Shown here: positions 25,860-35,019 of the stretch, one piece after another
How the letters are laid out: each line of letters starts with the position of its first letter
Numbering within the stretch: the first letter of the stretch is position 1
Source of the DNA: AP-15 sp963777435
Lineage (GTDB): Bacteria; Pseudomonadota; Alphaproteobacteria; ATCC43930; CGMCC-115725
Direction of reading: 5' to 3'
DNA length: 64,000 nucleotides
Assembly (NCBI GenBank): GCA_963777435.1
Contig: CAVZQT010000003.1
Location: forward strand, 1,674,001 to 1,738,000
Translations under genes and position numbers: made by a program
The notes under the pieces: generated by a model
Told to the model about the DNA's origin: nothing
The model's database searches: none
The model's input: only the letters and a program-made list of their open reading frames with translations

Positions 25860-28097
25860 ATGCAAGGTGCTTCAGGCGTCAACGCGCCCCAGAAAGCCGG
25901 AAATCCGGCATCCTTATGGCCGATGCCGGTATCAAACGATTTCGTTGATTATTGGGTGGACGCCTGCCAGCGCTCTATTCTGTTGTGGGACGTATTGCGG
26001 CAGCGCGGCAATAATTCTATCGAGCACAACGCTCGCAAGGCCCCGAACGTACTGAGTTTTGACGCCGAATTGGTGCTCGATGGGAGAACCCTGCCGCGCC
26101 CGGTGAATTACGGGCTGGTGCGGATCATCCTGCCGATCGGTACTGTTATTGACCAAAGCAAACGTCCGTTTATTGTTTTCGACCCGCGCGCCGGGCATGG
26201 CCCCGGCATTGGCGGCATGAAGCACGACAGCGAGATCGGCGTTGCCCTTAAAGCCGGCCATCCCTGCTATCTCGTGGGGTTTTTGCCCGACCCGATGCCC
26301 GGCCAGACGATCGAGGATGTCTGCAACGCAGAGGCATGGTTTGTCGAGGAAGTCGCCAAACGCCACCCGAACGCCGAAGGCAAGCCTTGTCTGATTGGCA
26401 ATTGCCAGGCGGGCTGGCAAATCATGATGATGAGCGCGATCCATCCAGAACATGCGGGACCGATCCTGCTCGCGGGCTCGCCGTTGTCCTATTGGGCCGG
26501 CGTCCGCGGCAAGAGCCCAATGCGCTATCTCGGTGGGCTGCTCGGCGGGACCTGGTTGACCTCGCTGGCGGGTGATCTCGGCAAAGGCATTTTCGACGGC
26601 GCCAATCTTATCGCGAACTTCGAATCAATGCACCCCGACAACACCTATTGGAAGAAGATCTACAACGTCTACTCAAAGATCGACACCGAGCCGCCACGCT
26701 TCCTCGAATTCGAGAAATATTGGGGTAGCCCGGTGTTGCTCAATGCCGGCGAAATGCAGTGGATTGCCGATCAATTGTTTGTCGGCAACAAGCTCGCCTC
26801 AGGCGAGCTGCGCAGCTCAAACGGTCTCAGAATCGATCTACGCAACATCAAATCGCCGATCATCGTCTTCTGTTCGTGGGGTGACGACATTACGCCGCCG
26901 CAGCAGGCCCTCGATTGGATCCTCGATCTCTATGACCACGAAGACGAAATCGTCGCCGCCGGCCAGACGATCGTCTACTGCCTGCATAACAGCATCGGTC
27001 ACCTCGGAATTTTCGTATCGGGCAAAGTGGCGACCAAGGAGCACGAAGAATTTGCCCAGTCGATGGACATGATCGATCTAATGCCGCCGGGTCTTTACGA
27101 AGCTGTCATCACTGGCGTCGACCAAACCGTCGAAAACCCGCAGCTGGTGCAGGGCAACTACTTGTTCACCTTGGAGGCCCGCAAGCTCGATGACATCCGC
27201 GCACTCGGCGGCAACAGCCCGGACGACGATCTCGCTTTTGCCACCGCCGCGCGGATTTCCGAAGTCAGCCAGGGGGTCTACAGCACACTGACGCGCCCGG
27301 CGGTGCGCGCCATGGTGACTGAGACCGGCGCCGAACTGATGCGGCGCAGCCATCCCAACCGCCTCAGCTTTGAGATCTTCGCCGACGAAAACCCATTGAT
27401 GCGGCCGGTCGCGAATTGGGCCGAGACAGTGCGCGAAAATCGCCGCCCGGTTCGTCCAGACAACCCGTTCCTGGCCTTCGAGCACACGATGTCGGAGATG
27501 ATCGCTGGCGGGCTCAAACTCTGGGGCGAGGCGCGCGACGCCGCGACCGAATTATTCTTTTTTAACACCTACGGCTCTCCGATCCTGCAGGCCATGGCGG
27601 GGTTACGCGCCGACGAAACCTCGGTAAGCCGCCGCATTGCCCGCGATGTGGCGCACGAGACCGCGGCGGCCCAAGCCGCCGCTCATCTCGAACAATGCAT
27701 CGACCAAGGCGGTCTGACGGAAGCGGTCGTACGCGCGCTAATCTATGTCCGTCTGCCGGAAGGCTCGGTCGATGAGCGCGGGTTTGCGGCAATCAAACAG
27801 ATCGGCGCCGAGTTGCCGCCGGCAGAGCGCATTGGCCTCACGCGGTTTAAGGAGATCGTCAAAGAGCAGTATCTGCTCGTGCTGCAAGACGCAGAGCGCG
27901 CGATTGCGGCATTGCCGACACTGCTGCAAAACGATCGCCGCGAATGCGAAAAAGGGCTGGCCATGGTTCATCGGATTTTATCCACTCGCGGCGCCCTGTC
28001 GGAAGAGGGCCGCCATCGGCTCGAGCGCGTCGAGGCGGTGCTCGACCTTCCGGTGCCAATCGTCGGCGAGCGGCAACGGCAGACGGCCGCGGAGTAG
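25860..28097 (+). CDS. DUF3141 protein, PHA-synthase-like alpha/beta hydrolase
   Basis: 745 residues, cytoplasmic. The N-terminal ~400 residues form an alpha/beta-hydrolase domain related to polyhydroxyalkanoate synthases: a Cys-type lipase box GNCQAGW, an Asp in CSWGDDITPP and a His in NSIGHLGIF complete a Cys-Asp-His triad. The C-terminal ~300 residues are mostly helical, include ARDAATELFFFNTYGSP, and are specific to the DUF3141 family. Its role is not established; the triad suggests acyl transfer or hydrolysis on hydroxyacyl thioesters. It is the first gene of a tight operon with pta, fabI and ackA (6-16 base gaps), downstream of an FNR/FixK box. Confidence 0.88.
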   Translation: MQGASGVNAPQKAGNPASLWPMPVSNDFVDYWVDACQRSILLWDVLRQRGNNSIEHNARKAPNVLSFDAELVLDGRTLPRPVNYGLVRIILPIGTVIDQSKRPFIVFDPRAGHGPGIGGMKHDSEIGVALKAGHPCYLVGFLPDPMPGQTIEDVCNAEAWFVEEVAKRHPNAEGKPCLIGNCQAGWQIMMMSAIHPEHAGPILLAGSPLSYWAGVRGKSPMRYLGGLLGGTWLTSLAGDLGKGIFDGANLIANFESMHPDNTYWKKIYNVYSKIDTEPPRFLEFEKYWGSPVLLNAGEMQWIADQLFVGNKLASGELRSSNGLRIDLRNIKSPIIVFCSWGDDITPPQQALDWILDLYDHEDEIVAAGQTIVYCLHNSIGHLGIFVSGKVATKEHEEFAQSMDMIDLMPPGLYEAVITGVDQTVENPQLVQGNYLFTLEARKLDDIRALGGNSPDDDLAFATAARISEVSQGVYSTLTRPAVRAMVTETGAELMRRSHPNRLSFEIFADENPLMRPVANWAETVRENRRPVRPDNPFLAFEHTMSEMIAGGLKLWGEARDAATELFFFNTYGSPILQAMAGLRADETSVSRRIARDVAHETAAAQAAAHLEQCIDQGGLTEAVVRALIYVRLPEGSVDERGFAAIKQIGAELPPAERIGLTRFKEIVKEQYLLVLQDAERAIAALPTLLQNDRRECEKGLAMVHRILSTRGALSEEGRHRLERVEAVLDLPVPIVGERQRQTAAE

Positions 28098-28103
28098 CCG
28101 GCG

Positions 28104-29054
28104 ATGAGCGCAAAACTCGCCGGGCGCGAGCGCTATGAACGGCTCTTGCACGAGGCACAGCGCTTGCCCCCGGTTAAAACCGCGGTGGTTCATCCTTGTG
28201 ACCAGGTCTCGATCGAGGGTGCCGTCGAGGCGGCGCAGCTCGGGCTAATCGATCCGATCCTGGTCGGGCCTCCGGCTCGCATTCGCGATGCGGCCGGGCT
28301 TGCCAAGGCCGACATATCGCGCTTTGCGCTGGTCAAATCGGCGCACAGCCATAATTCGGCCGCCAAAGGTGTCGCACTCGTCCGCGAAGGCAAAGCGGAA
28401 GCATTGATGAAGGGCAGCCTCCACACCGATGAACTTATGGGCGCTGTCGTCGCACGCGACACCGGTATCCGCACCGCGCGGCGCATCAGCCACTGCTTTG
28501 TGATGGATGTCCCTGGCCATCAGGACCCGCTGATCATCACCGACGCCGCGGTCAATATCGCGCCCAGCCTCGCCGATAAGGTTGATATCGTGCAAAACGC
28601 GATCGATCTCGGCCATGCCTTGCACTTTGAGGAGGTCCGGGTCGCGATACTGTCAGCGATGGAGACGGTCAACCCTGCCGTCCCGTCCACAGTCGAAGCC
28701 GCGGCTTTGTGTAAAATGGCGGAGCGCGGGCAGATCAGCGGCGGCATCCTCGACGGCCCGCTGGCGCTCGATAATGCAATCAGCGAGGAAGCGGCGGCGA
28801 TCAAAAGCATCGTCTCGCCGGTCGCCGGCCGGGCAAATGTGCTGGTCGTACCCGACCTTGAAGCCGGAAACATGCTGGCCAAGAGCCTGTCATTCCTCGC
28901 CGGAGCCGATGCCGCCGGCATTGTGCTCGGCGCGCGCGTTCCGATTATCCTGACAAGCCGCGCCGACAGCGTCATCACCCGGCTTGCCTCCTGCGCGGTC
29001 GCGAGCCTCGTCGCCGATACCCGCCGCCGCAATGCCGCCGCGGCAATCCGGTAG
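28104..29054 (+). CDS. Phosphate acetyl/butyryltransferase
   Basis: 316 residues. It interconverts acyl-CoA and acyl-phosphate. Family motifs seen: KTAVVHPCDQVSIEGAVEAA, ALMKGSLHTDELM, GGILDGPLALDNAIS and ADAAGIVLGARVPIILTSRAD. It corresponds to the PTA_PTB domain alone, without the N-terminal MaoC-like domain of the bifunctional form. With ackA two genes downstream it would convert acetyl-CoA to acetate plus ATP, or run in reverse. It starts 7 bases after the DUF3141 stop. Confidence 0.92.
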   Translation: MSAKLAGRERYERLLHEAQRLPPVKTAVVHPCDQVSIEGAVEAAQLGLIDPILVGPPARIRDAAGLAKADISRFALVKSAHSHNSAAKGVALVREGKAEALMKGSLHTDELMGAVVARDTGIRTARRISHCFVMDVPGHQDPLIITDAAVNIAPSLADKVDIVQNAIDLGHALHFEEVRVAILSAMETVNPAVPSTVEAAALCKMAERGQISGGILDGPLALDNAISEEAAAIKSIVSPVAGRANVLVVPDLEAGNMLAKSLSFLAGADAAGIVLGARVPIILTSRADSVITRLASCAVASLVADTRRRNAAAAIR

Positions 29055-29063
29055 GCGAAGAAC

Positions 29064-29858
29064 ATGTCGCAACAAGCCTCGCAGGCGGCAAATCCGGCAA
29101 TCCTAAGCGGGAAAAAAGCACTGATCGTCGGGGTTGCCAACGACCGATCGATCGCCTGGGGGTGCGCCGAAGCGATGCATCGTTTTGGTGCCGAGATCGC
29201 GATGACTTACCTCAACGATCGCGCGCGCCCCTATGTCGAGCCGCTGGCCAAAGCGGTCGAGGCTTCGGTGTTCCTGCCGTTGGAGGTGCGCGACAACGCG
29301 CAAGCCGACGCGCTGTTCGAGGAAATCGAGTCGCGGTGGGGACGGCTCGACATTCTCGTCCACTCGATTGCTTTTGCCCCGCGCCAGGCGCTCGAAGGCC
29401 GCGTGACCGATTGCCCGCGCGACGGCTTTCTGACCGCGATGGACGTGTCCTGCTGGTCGTTGATCGACCTGACGCGACGGGCCGAAAAGCTGATGACATC
29501 CGGCGGCGCCATCTTTGCGATGAGCTATCACGGCGCCAACCAAGTCATCGAGAATTACGGGATTATGGGGCCGGTCAAGGCGGCGCTGGAATCGACGGTG
29601 CGCTATTTGGCGGCTGAGCTCGGCCCCAAAGGCATCCGGGTGCATGCAATCAGTCCCGGCCCGCTGGCGACCCGCGCCGCCTCGGGAATTCCCGATTTCG
29701 ATGCGCTGATGGAGCGGGTCGCGGAGCGGGCCCCTGCCCGGCGCTTGGTGACGATCGAGGAGGTCGGGGCGGCCTGCGTCTTTCTCGCGAGTCAATATGC
29801 CGGGGCCATGACCGGCAACACGATCTATATCGATGGCGGTTATAACATCCTCGGCTGA
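29064..29858 (+). CDS. fabI: Enoyl-ACP reductase, FabI type
   Basis: 264 residues, short-chain dehydrogenase fold. It reduces enoyl-ACP with NAD(P)H in the last step of fatty acid elongation. The cofactor site KKALIVGVANDRSIAWG, the SIAFAPRQAL loop and the active site MSYHGANQVIENYGIMGPVK (two Tyr and the Lys in FabI spacing) are all present, with IYIDGGYNILG at the end. It lies inside the pta-ackA operon 9 bases after pta, so it is probably a second, condition-specific FabI and not the housekeeping copy (inference). Confidence 0.92.
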   Translation: MSQQASQAANPAILSGKKALIVGVANDRSIAWGCAEAMHRFGAEIAMTYLNDRARPYVEPLAKAVEASVFLPLEVRDNAQADALFEEIESRWGRLDILVHSIAFAPRQALEGRVTDCPRDGFLTAMDVSCWSLIDLTRRAEKLMTSGGAIFAMSYHGANQVIENYGIMGPVKAALESTVRYLAAELGPKGIRVHAISPGPLATRAASGIPDFDALMERVAERAPARRLVTIEEVGAACVFLASQYAGAMTGNTIYIDGGYNILG

Positions 29859-29873
29859 GGAGGCTCACTTTTT

Positions 29874-31058
29874 ATGAATTCAGCAGGCACCGAGCCGTTG
29901 ATCGGTGTGATCAACGCCGGATCGTCATCGCTTAAATTCAGCTTTTACGAGGGCGAGCAGCGGATACTCTCCGGCCAGGTCGATGGGATCGGCGCGCACC
30001 CCTCAGCGAGCGCCACCGGCAGAGATGGCGAAAAGCTCGATCCGCCAGATCTCGGCGCGAAGCCGCCGACCGTGCCGAGCGAGGTAATCCCGGCGATATT
30101 GCCCTGGGCGCGAGAAAAGCTGGGCGATCGCCGACTTGCGGCGCTCGGCCATCGTGTCGTGCATGGCGGCATGCACTATTCGCGGCCGGCGCCGGTCACC
30201 CCGGAATTGATCGCTGAGCTGGAAGCGCTGATACCGCTGGCGCCGCTGCACGAGCCGTTCAATCTGGCGCCGATCAAGCTGGCGCACCAGCTCAATCCCG
30301 ACCTGCCGCAGGTCGCGTGTTTCGACACCGCGTTTCATCGAACGGCGCCCGAGGTCGAGCAGGCTTTTGCGCTGCCCTACGCGTTTTTCGAGGAGGGAAT
30401 TCGGCGCTACGGCTTTCACGGCCTCTCCTACGAATACATTGCCTCGGTGTTGCCGGAGCGTGCGCCGGAAATCGCTAATGGCCGGGTCGTTGTCGCGCAT
30501 CTCGGCAATGGCTGCTCGGCCTGTGCTTTGCGGGAGCGCATTTCGATCGCGTCGACGATGGGGTTCACCGCGCTCGACGGATTGCCGATGGGCACCCGCT
30601 GCGGCGAACTCGACGCCGGTGTTGTTTTGCACCTGCTCCAGAATAAGAACATGCAGGCGGACGCGCTGGTCGATCTGCTGTACCGCCGTTCCGGCATGCT
30701 GGGATTGTCTGGCGTATCGTCCGATTTTCGCGAATTGCTGGCGAGCAATGAACCGCGTGCGCGTTTTGCGATAGAGGTGTTTTGCTACCGGGTCGCCGGT
30801 CACATCGCTTCGCTGGCGGCAGCGCTAGGCGGTCTCGATGGCGTTGTGTTCACCGCGGGCGTCGGCGAGAATGCCGCACCGGTGCGCGCCGCGATTTGCC
30901 GGGCGTGCAATTGGCTCGGGCTGGAATTGGATGAAGCCGCGAACCGCGAGCATAAGGAGCGCATCACCACGCCCGCCAGCCGCGTTGCGGCTTTTATCAT
31001 CAAGACCGACGAGAATCTGATGATCGCCCGCCACGCCCGCGCGATGCTGAAAGACTGA
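29874..31058 (+). CDS. ackA: Acetate kinase
   Basis: 394 residues. It makes acetate and ATP from acetyl phosphate, or the reverse. Motifs of the ASKHA-fold kinase: NAGSSSLKFS at the start, GHRVVHGGMHYSRP, FDTAFHRTAP, RYGFHGLSYEYI, HLGNGCSACA and GVVFTAGVGENA near the end. The ATG follows GAGGAGG by 10 bases, and the gene starts 15 bases after fabI. With pta it forms the acetyl-phosphate overflow/fermentation route under the FNR/FixK-type promoter at 25731. Confidence 0.95.
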   Translation: MNSAGTEPLIGVINAGSSSLKFSFYEGEQRILSGQVDGIGAHPSASATGRDGEKLDPPDLGAKPPTVPSEVIPAILPWAREKLGDRRLAALGHRVVHGGMHYSRPAPVTPELIAELEALIPLAPLHEPFNLAPIKLAHQLNPDLPQVACFDTAFHRTAPEVEQAFALPYAFFEEGIRRYGFHGLSYEYIASVLPERAPEIANGRVVVAHLGNGCSACALRERISIASTMGFTALDGLPMGTRCGELDAGVVLHLLQNKNMQADALVDLLYRRSGMLGLSGVSSDFRELLASNEPRARFAIEVFCYRVAGHIASLAAALGGLDGVVFTAGVGENAAPVRAAICRACNWLGLELDEAANREHKERITTPASRVAAFIIKTDENLMIARHARAMLKD

Positions 31059-31076
31059 CACTGCAGGAGGGAAGCC

Positions 31077-31547
31077 ATGTCCGGAGATCGGGGCACGACG
31101 CAGCCGGGTGGCGCCGGCGTATTCTCCGCTGCCGATATCAAACGCCGCATGGCCGAGCGCGAGGCGGCAAAGGCGGCCGAAGAGGCGCGCCACCGGCAAG
31201 AGCAGGAAGAGCGGCAAAAGGCGGTTATGGCCGAGTTTCACAAGCCGCCCGACCGCACCCCCGAACAATTGCTGCAGCAAGTGATGCAACTGGTCAGCCA
31301 AGCCGCCGAGCGCGGACAGCAAGAGGTACAGGTCTATCGTTTCCCAAACTCGCTGTGCAGCGATCGGGGCCGCCGCATCAACAACGCCGAAGACGGCTGG
31401 GAAACGACCTTGGAAGGCCGGCCAAAACTCGCCTACGAGTTCTGGCACGAGCACCTGCGGCCGCTGGAATTTGGTTTGAGGGCCGAGGTGGTCGACTATC
31501 CGGGCGGCATGCCCGGCGACATCGGCTTCTTCCTGACCTGGAAGTAG
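31077..31547 (+). CDS. Conserved-looking protein at the end of the ackA operon
   Basis: 156 residues of unknown function. The N-terminal ~60 residues are a charged helix rich in Glu, Arg and Ala (IKRRMAEREAAKAAEEARHR) that should form a coiled coil. The C-terminal part is globular: EVQVYRFPNSLCSDRGRRIN, LAYEFWHEHLRPLEFGL and a final GFFLTWK strand. A CAGGAGGG ribosome binding site and an 18-base gap to ackA place it in the same operon, so it may act in the same low-oxygen response. No family name can be given. Confidence 0.78.
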   Translation: MSGDRGTTQPGGAGVFSAADIKRRMAEREAAKAAEEARHRQEQEERQKAVMAEFHKPPDRTPEQLLQQVMQLVSQAAERGQQEVQVYRFPNSLCSDRGRRINNAEDGWETTLEGRPKLAYEFWHEHLRPLEFGLRAEVVDYPGGMPGDIGFFLTWK

Positions 31548-31581
31548 CGGGGCCTGCTCGGCAGCGCTTATCGCCGTGCGG

Positions 31582-33149
31582 TCAGTCGGCTTGGGCGAGA
31601 TCGAACAGGCGGTGCAGCCGCTCGGAAAACCATGCCGCCACCCGGCTCGGCGGCAAACCTTGGTCGATCTTGGGCGAGGCGAGCAGCGCACCCATAGCCT
31701 GACGCTGAGCGAATTCGAGACATAGCCGCTGCGCCACTTCAGGCCGGTTCCCGATCACCGGCGCCAGGTCCTCCTTGGTTAGCTCATATATCGTGATCGG
31801 CGTGAGCGCTCGGAGGGTGATACCTATAGGCGTTTCGGCCACGAGCCCGATGTCGCCGAAGTGATCGCCCGGACCGAGGCGCGCCACCTCGATCTCGCCC
31901 TCCAAATCAACCCGGGTGACCGAGGCGACCCCCGCGCCGATGATAAATAGAGAGCTGAGTGAATCTCCAGCTCGACCAGAGTGACCCCGGCATCGTAGTG
32001 CCTTTGCTCGGCCATGGTGGCGAGCGTCTTGCGCTCTTCCCCGGTCAGGCTGGCAAAGATCGCAACAAGGTCGATCGCACGCTCGGTGGGCGTTTTTGCG
32101 TCCTCGGTCGCTACGGCTTGCGGCGGCGAAAAGGGTTGGTTCTGGGCCGAGGCGAGTGCTATGCCGGCCGCTGCAAGATGCCGCGAAATCTGTGCGAGCA
32201 GCTCGTTTTGTGCGCGGGTCGATTGAGCCAATTCCTCGACATAGAAGCTGATCTCGAATTCGGCGGCGTCGCCGCTGATCGCCTTGGCCGCAATCAGCGG
32301 AACCGGTGTCGCGAGGACCAGCCTGGTATTGACAACAGCATGTTGCAGGATCTCGGCGCCGACCTCTACGGCGGATAGCCGATGCCCCGTCAGCGACGGG
32401 GTGGTTGGCGGCGGCGGCGTCCTGGCCTCAAGCCGAACCGTCACCGTCATGCCATGAATGCCCGAGGGCGAACTGGTGTTGACGATTTTCGCTTTAGCGA
32501 TCGTGCTGTTCGGGACGATCGCCAAGTCGCGCTTGGCGGTCAACACATGGGTAGCGCGCCAATTGATCTCGATAACCCGGCCGTCGGTGGTGCCCTCGAT
32601 GCTGATCCAATCGCCCGGACGATAGGGGCGGCTGAAGTTCAAAACGATCCCGGAAAACAGATCGCCCAACGTGCTTTGCAGCGCTAATCCAAGGACGATC
32701 GCGATAATGCCCGAGGTCGCGAGCAGTCCTCTGATCGGCAGGTCGAAGACGTAAGAGACAATTGCAAAAATGGCAGCGAGGTAAACAATGCCGGCGAGTA
32801 CATCCTGGATCAGCTTTCCCTCGCGCGGCCGATGCTCGGTGACGACAAAGACCCGGAGAAGCCCGACCACGAACCAGGCGGTCCACAGCCACCACGCGAT
32901 TTTGAGTATCGCGCGGACCGCGTCCTTGAGCGGCACTCCGGTGAGGGTCAGCGGCTGATAGGGCGCGATCTCGGCGCGCAACAGGACAATCGTCAGGATC
33001 GCAAGAAAGATGACGCGCACCATCGCGCGGCCGAGCGGGTGACGCCGAAACAGAAAGTGTGTCAGCAACCCACCGGCGGTAAAAACAACGAGGGTGATGA
33101 CCAGCGGGTCGCGCACCGCCGCGGCGCCATGTGACGCGAGATCCATCAT
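31582..33149 (-). pseudogene. MscS-type channel with cNMP-binding tail, interrupted by a 1-base frameshift
   Basis: Starts at the ATG at 33149 (GGGGAG upstream). Four or five N-terminal membrane helices lead to the MscS core GIIAIVLGLALQSTLGDLFS, with PYRPGDWISIEG and VPNSTIAKAKIVN of the beta domain. After ~400 residues the frame runs into nonsense at VELEIHSALYL. Adding one G (CTGGAG to CTGGGAG, near 31965) gives VELGDSLSSLFIIGAGVASV, the start of a cyclic-nucleotide-binding domain. That domain then continues in the other frame (EIEVARLGPGDHFGDIGLVA) to a stop at 31582. The intact gene would be a cNMP-gated-type small-conductance channel of ~520 residues. The nearby cyclase has the same kind of lesion. 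Confidence 0.82.
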
Positions 33150-33236
33150 CTCGCCGCGTCTCCCCACGACCGATCGATAGCGGCGATCTTATGCCGGGCG
33201 GCCACCGGGGGCCACCCCAACCGCCGCCTAAGGTCT

Positions 33237-33779
33237 TTAGCGGCTGCCGCGAGCCGCGCTCAGCGCCTCGCCGCATTGTGGCGACAGGGATCCGGCATGG
33301 GCGCGCAGACAGGCGATGGCGCGGCCGCCGCCGAGCGGCACACCGCCGCACAAGGCGCGGAAATCGCCACCGCAGGATTGCCGCAACACCATCAGCTCCT
33401 CACGCGGCGGCATCGGCGCCGCGGATTGCGATTGCGGTGAACCCGCAGATTGCGATGCGGCCGGGGCCGCTGTGGTGCTCGAAGAGGATGCGCCGTGCTG
33501 CGCCGCTCCGGTGCTAACCGCCTTGACTGCGTTCTGACAAGCCGGTGACAGGCGCGCGAGATTGCGCTCTAGACAGGCGAACGCCGCCTGGCCGGCGGCC
33601 GGCACATTCGCGCAATGGGCCTGATAATCCGCGGGGCAGGCTTGTCGGATGGCGTTGCGTTGGGCTTCGCTGGCCTGCTGGGCAGCCGCCGGTACAGTCG
33701 GTAGAACCGGTATCGCCAACAGAAGCAGAGTCGCAAGCGTCAGTCCCAGGGGCCGGACGCGTTTTGGAATCAATAACAT
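33237..33779 (-). CDS. Exported Cys-rich repeat protein
   Basis: 180 residues from the ATG at 33779 (GGAG 7 bases upstream; in-frame alternatives lie just upstream). A signal peptide with core LGLTLATLLLLAIPVLPTV ends near PAAAQ. Two Cys-rich repeats follow, each with four cysteines spaced C-x7-C-x12-C-x11-C: CPADYQAHC...CQNAV and CGGDFRALC...CGEAL. They are joined by a Ser/Thr/Ala/Gln linker. This resembles the cysteine-rich repeat proteins of proteobacterial periplasms, whose role is unknown; disulfide bonding in the periplasm is likely. Confidence 0.8.
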   Translation of the reverse strand: MLLIPKRVRPLGLTLATLLLLAIPVLPTVPAAAQQASEAQRNAIRQACPADYQAHCANVPAAGQAAFACLERNLARLSPACQNAVKAVSTGAAQHGASSSSTTAAPAASQSAGSPQSQSAAPMPPREELMVLRQSCGGDFRALCGGVPLGGGRAIACLRAHAGSLSPQCGEALSAARGSR

Positions 33780-33865
33780 AACCATGCTCCGCCTATCCCA
33801 TTTACTTAGTTGTGCCATAACCCTCGGCTATACGCGCACCGCCGCAGCCGGGGGAGTGTCTTCTA

Positions 33866-34474
33866 ATGGGTAGCATCAGTGGAGCGGTCGGCCGTTCGGC
33901 GATGGGCGGCCCCGAAACCCCCGACGTCGTTCGGCGATACGACCCGGTGGCTCGATGCGTTCATTGGTTCGCCGCCGCACTTGCGGTGATCGTCGTCTCA
34001 CTGGGCTGGGCTGCCGGGTCGGCGCCGCACAGCAGTTCGGCCCGCACCAATCTTCTGTTTCTGCATCGTTCGGTCGGGCTAACCATATTGGCGCTGATGG
34101 TCTTTCGCGCGGTATGGCGCTTATGGCATCCCGCTCCTCCGCTGCCCAATTCGCTCGGCGGAATAGAGATCGCGCTCGCCCATCTGACCCATCTCGGCCT
34201 TTATTTTGTCTTTCTGGTGATGCCGCTTGCTGGCTATGTAAACGCTGCGGCCGCAGGCCACGCGGTCAGCTTTTTCGGCCTGTTCTCAATCCCGCCTTCG
34301 CCGTCGCCAAACCCGCGCGTGTCGCAATGGGCAATCGCGGTTCATCTGCTCGGTCAATATTTGGTGTATATGCTCGTCGCGGTTCATCTCGCGGGCGGGC
34401 TTTATCATGGCGTAATCAAGCGCGATGATGTGCTTGACCGGATGCTTCCGCGCCGACCCTCGTCCCGTGGTTAG
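33866..34474 (+). CDS. Cytochrome b561 family protein
   Basis: 202 residues with four membrane helices. It should bind two haems b and pass electrons across or to the inner membrane. Candidate haem ligands: His in RCVHWFAA, His in FLHRSVG, His in HLTHLGLYF and the HLAGGLYHGVI pair in the last helix. The segment LGWAAGSAPHSSS is the first loop. The size fits the bacterial YodB/CybB branch. It is divergent from the Cys-rich gene. Its electron donor cannot be inferred from the neighbours. Confidence 0.88.
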   Translation: MGSISGAVGRSAMGGPETPDVVRRYDPVARCVHWFAAALAVIVVSLGWAAGSAPHSSSARTNLLFLHRSVGLTILALMVFRAVWRLWHPAPPLPNSLGGIEIALAHLTHLGLYFVFLVMPLAGYVNAAAAGHAVSFFGLFSIPPSPSPNPRVSQWAIAVHLLGQYLVYMLVAVHLAGGLYHGVIKRDDVLDRMLPRRPSSRG

Positions 34475-34830
34475 CCGGGAGCCGAGGCGACCAGGCTCAA
34501 ATGGGTGCGGAAGAACTCAAGCGCTTCGGGGAGGCTGCGCGACACGCGCAATTTCTGCCGGCCGCTCTGCACGATAAATTCACCTGGCCGGCCCGCCGAC
34601 GGAGCGGTCTTGACGATCGTGTAAAGTGGCGATTCCTGCGTGTGACGGAATACCGAAAACCGGGCGAGCCCCGGGGCGTGGTCGATCGCGTAGTCGCGCC
34701 ACACCCCACGGATCACGTGCAGGCTGTAGAGACCGAGAAGCTGGTTTAATTCGCCGCGCGTGAAGTACAGGGTGCGTTGCCGCGCCCGATAGTCGCCGAG
34801 GCTCAGCACCGTTGCAGTCTTCCCGCTCAT
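34471..34830 (-). CDS. DUF2794 family protein
   Basis: 119 residues. DUF2794 is a small cytoplasmic family found mainly in alphaproteobacteria and has no known function. The conserved core is visible as LYFTRGELNQLLGLYSLHVI, then RDYAIDHAPGLARFSVFRHT and SPLYTIVK. The ATG at 34830 has AAGGG upstream; the open frame to 34881 lacks one. The 3' end overlaps the convergent cytochrome b561 gene by four bases. Confidence 0.88.
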   Translation of the reverse strand: MSGKTATVLSLGDYRARQRTLYFTRGELNQLLGLYSLHVIRGVWRDYAIDHAPGLARFSVFRHTQESPLYTIVKTAPSAGRPGEFIVQSGRQKLRVSRSLPEALEFFRTHLSLVASAPG

Positions 34831-35019
34831 CGTTGCCCTTCGCTGCCTGTCACGAAAGTGAAGTGTGGAGGATTTCGCCAACGCCGTCCAGCAGCCTCAC
34901 GCGGGGGGGCCGCGTGGAGGGTAACGCGGGCTTTTGCGCGTAGGGCTTGACGCTGTCTTTTTGGCGGGCGAACAAGGATCGAGGACCTAGACCGAGCGCC
35001 AAAGGCGGTGGAGCTAAGC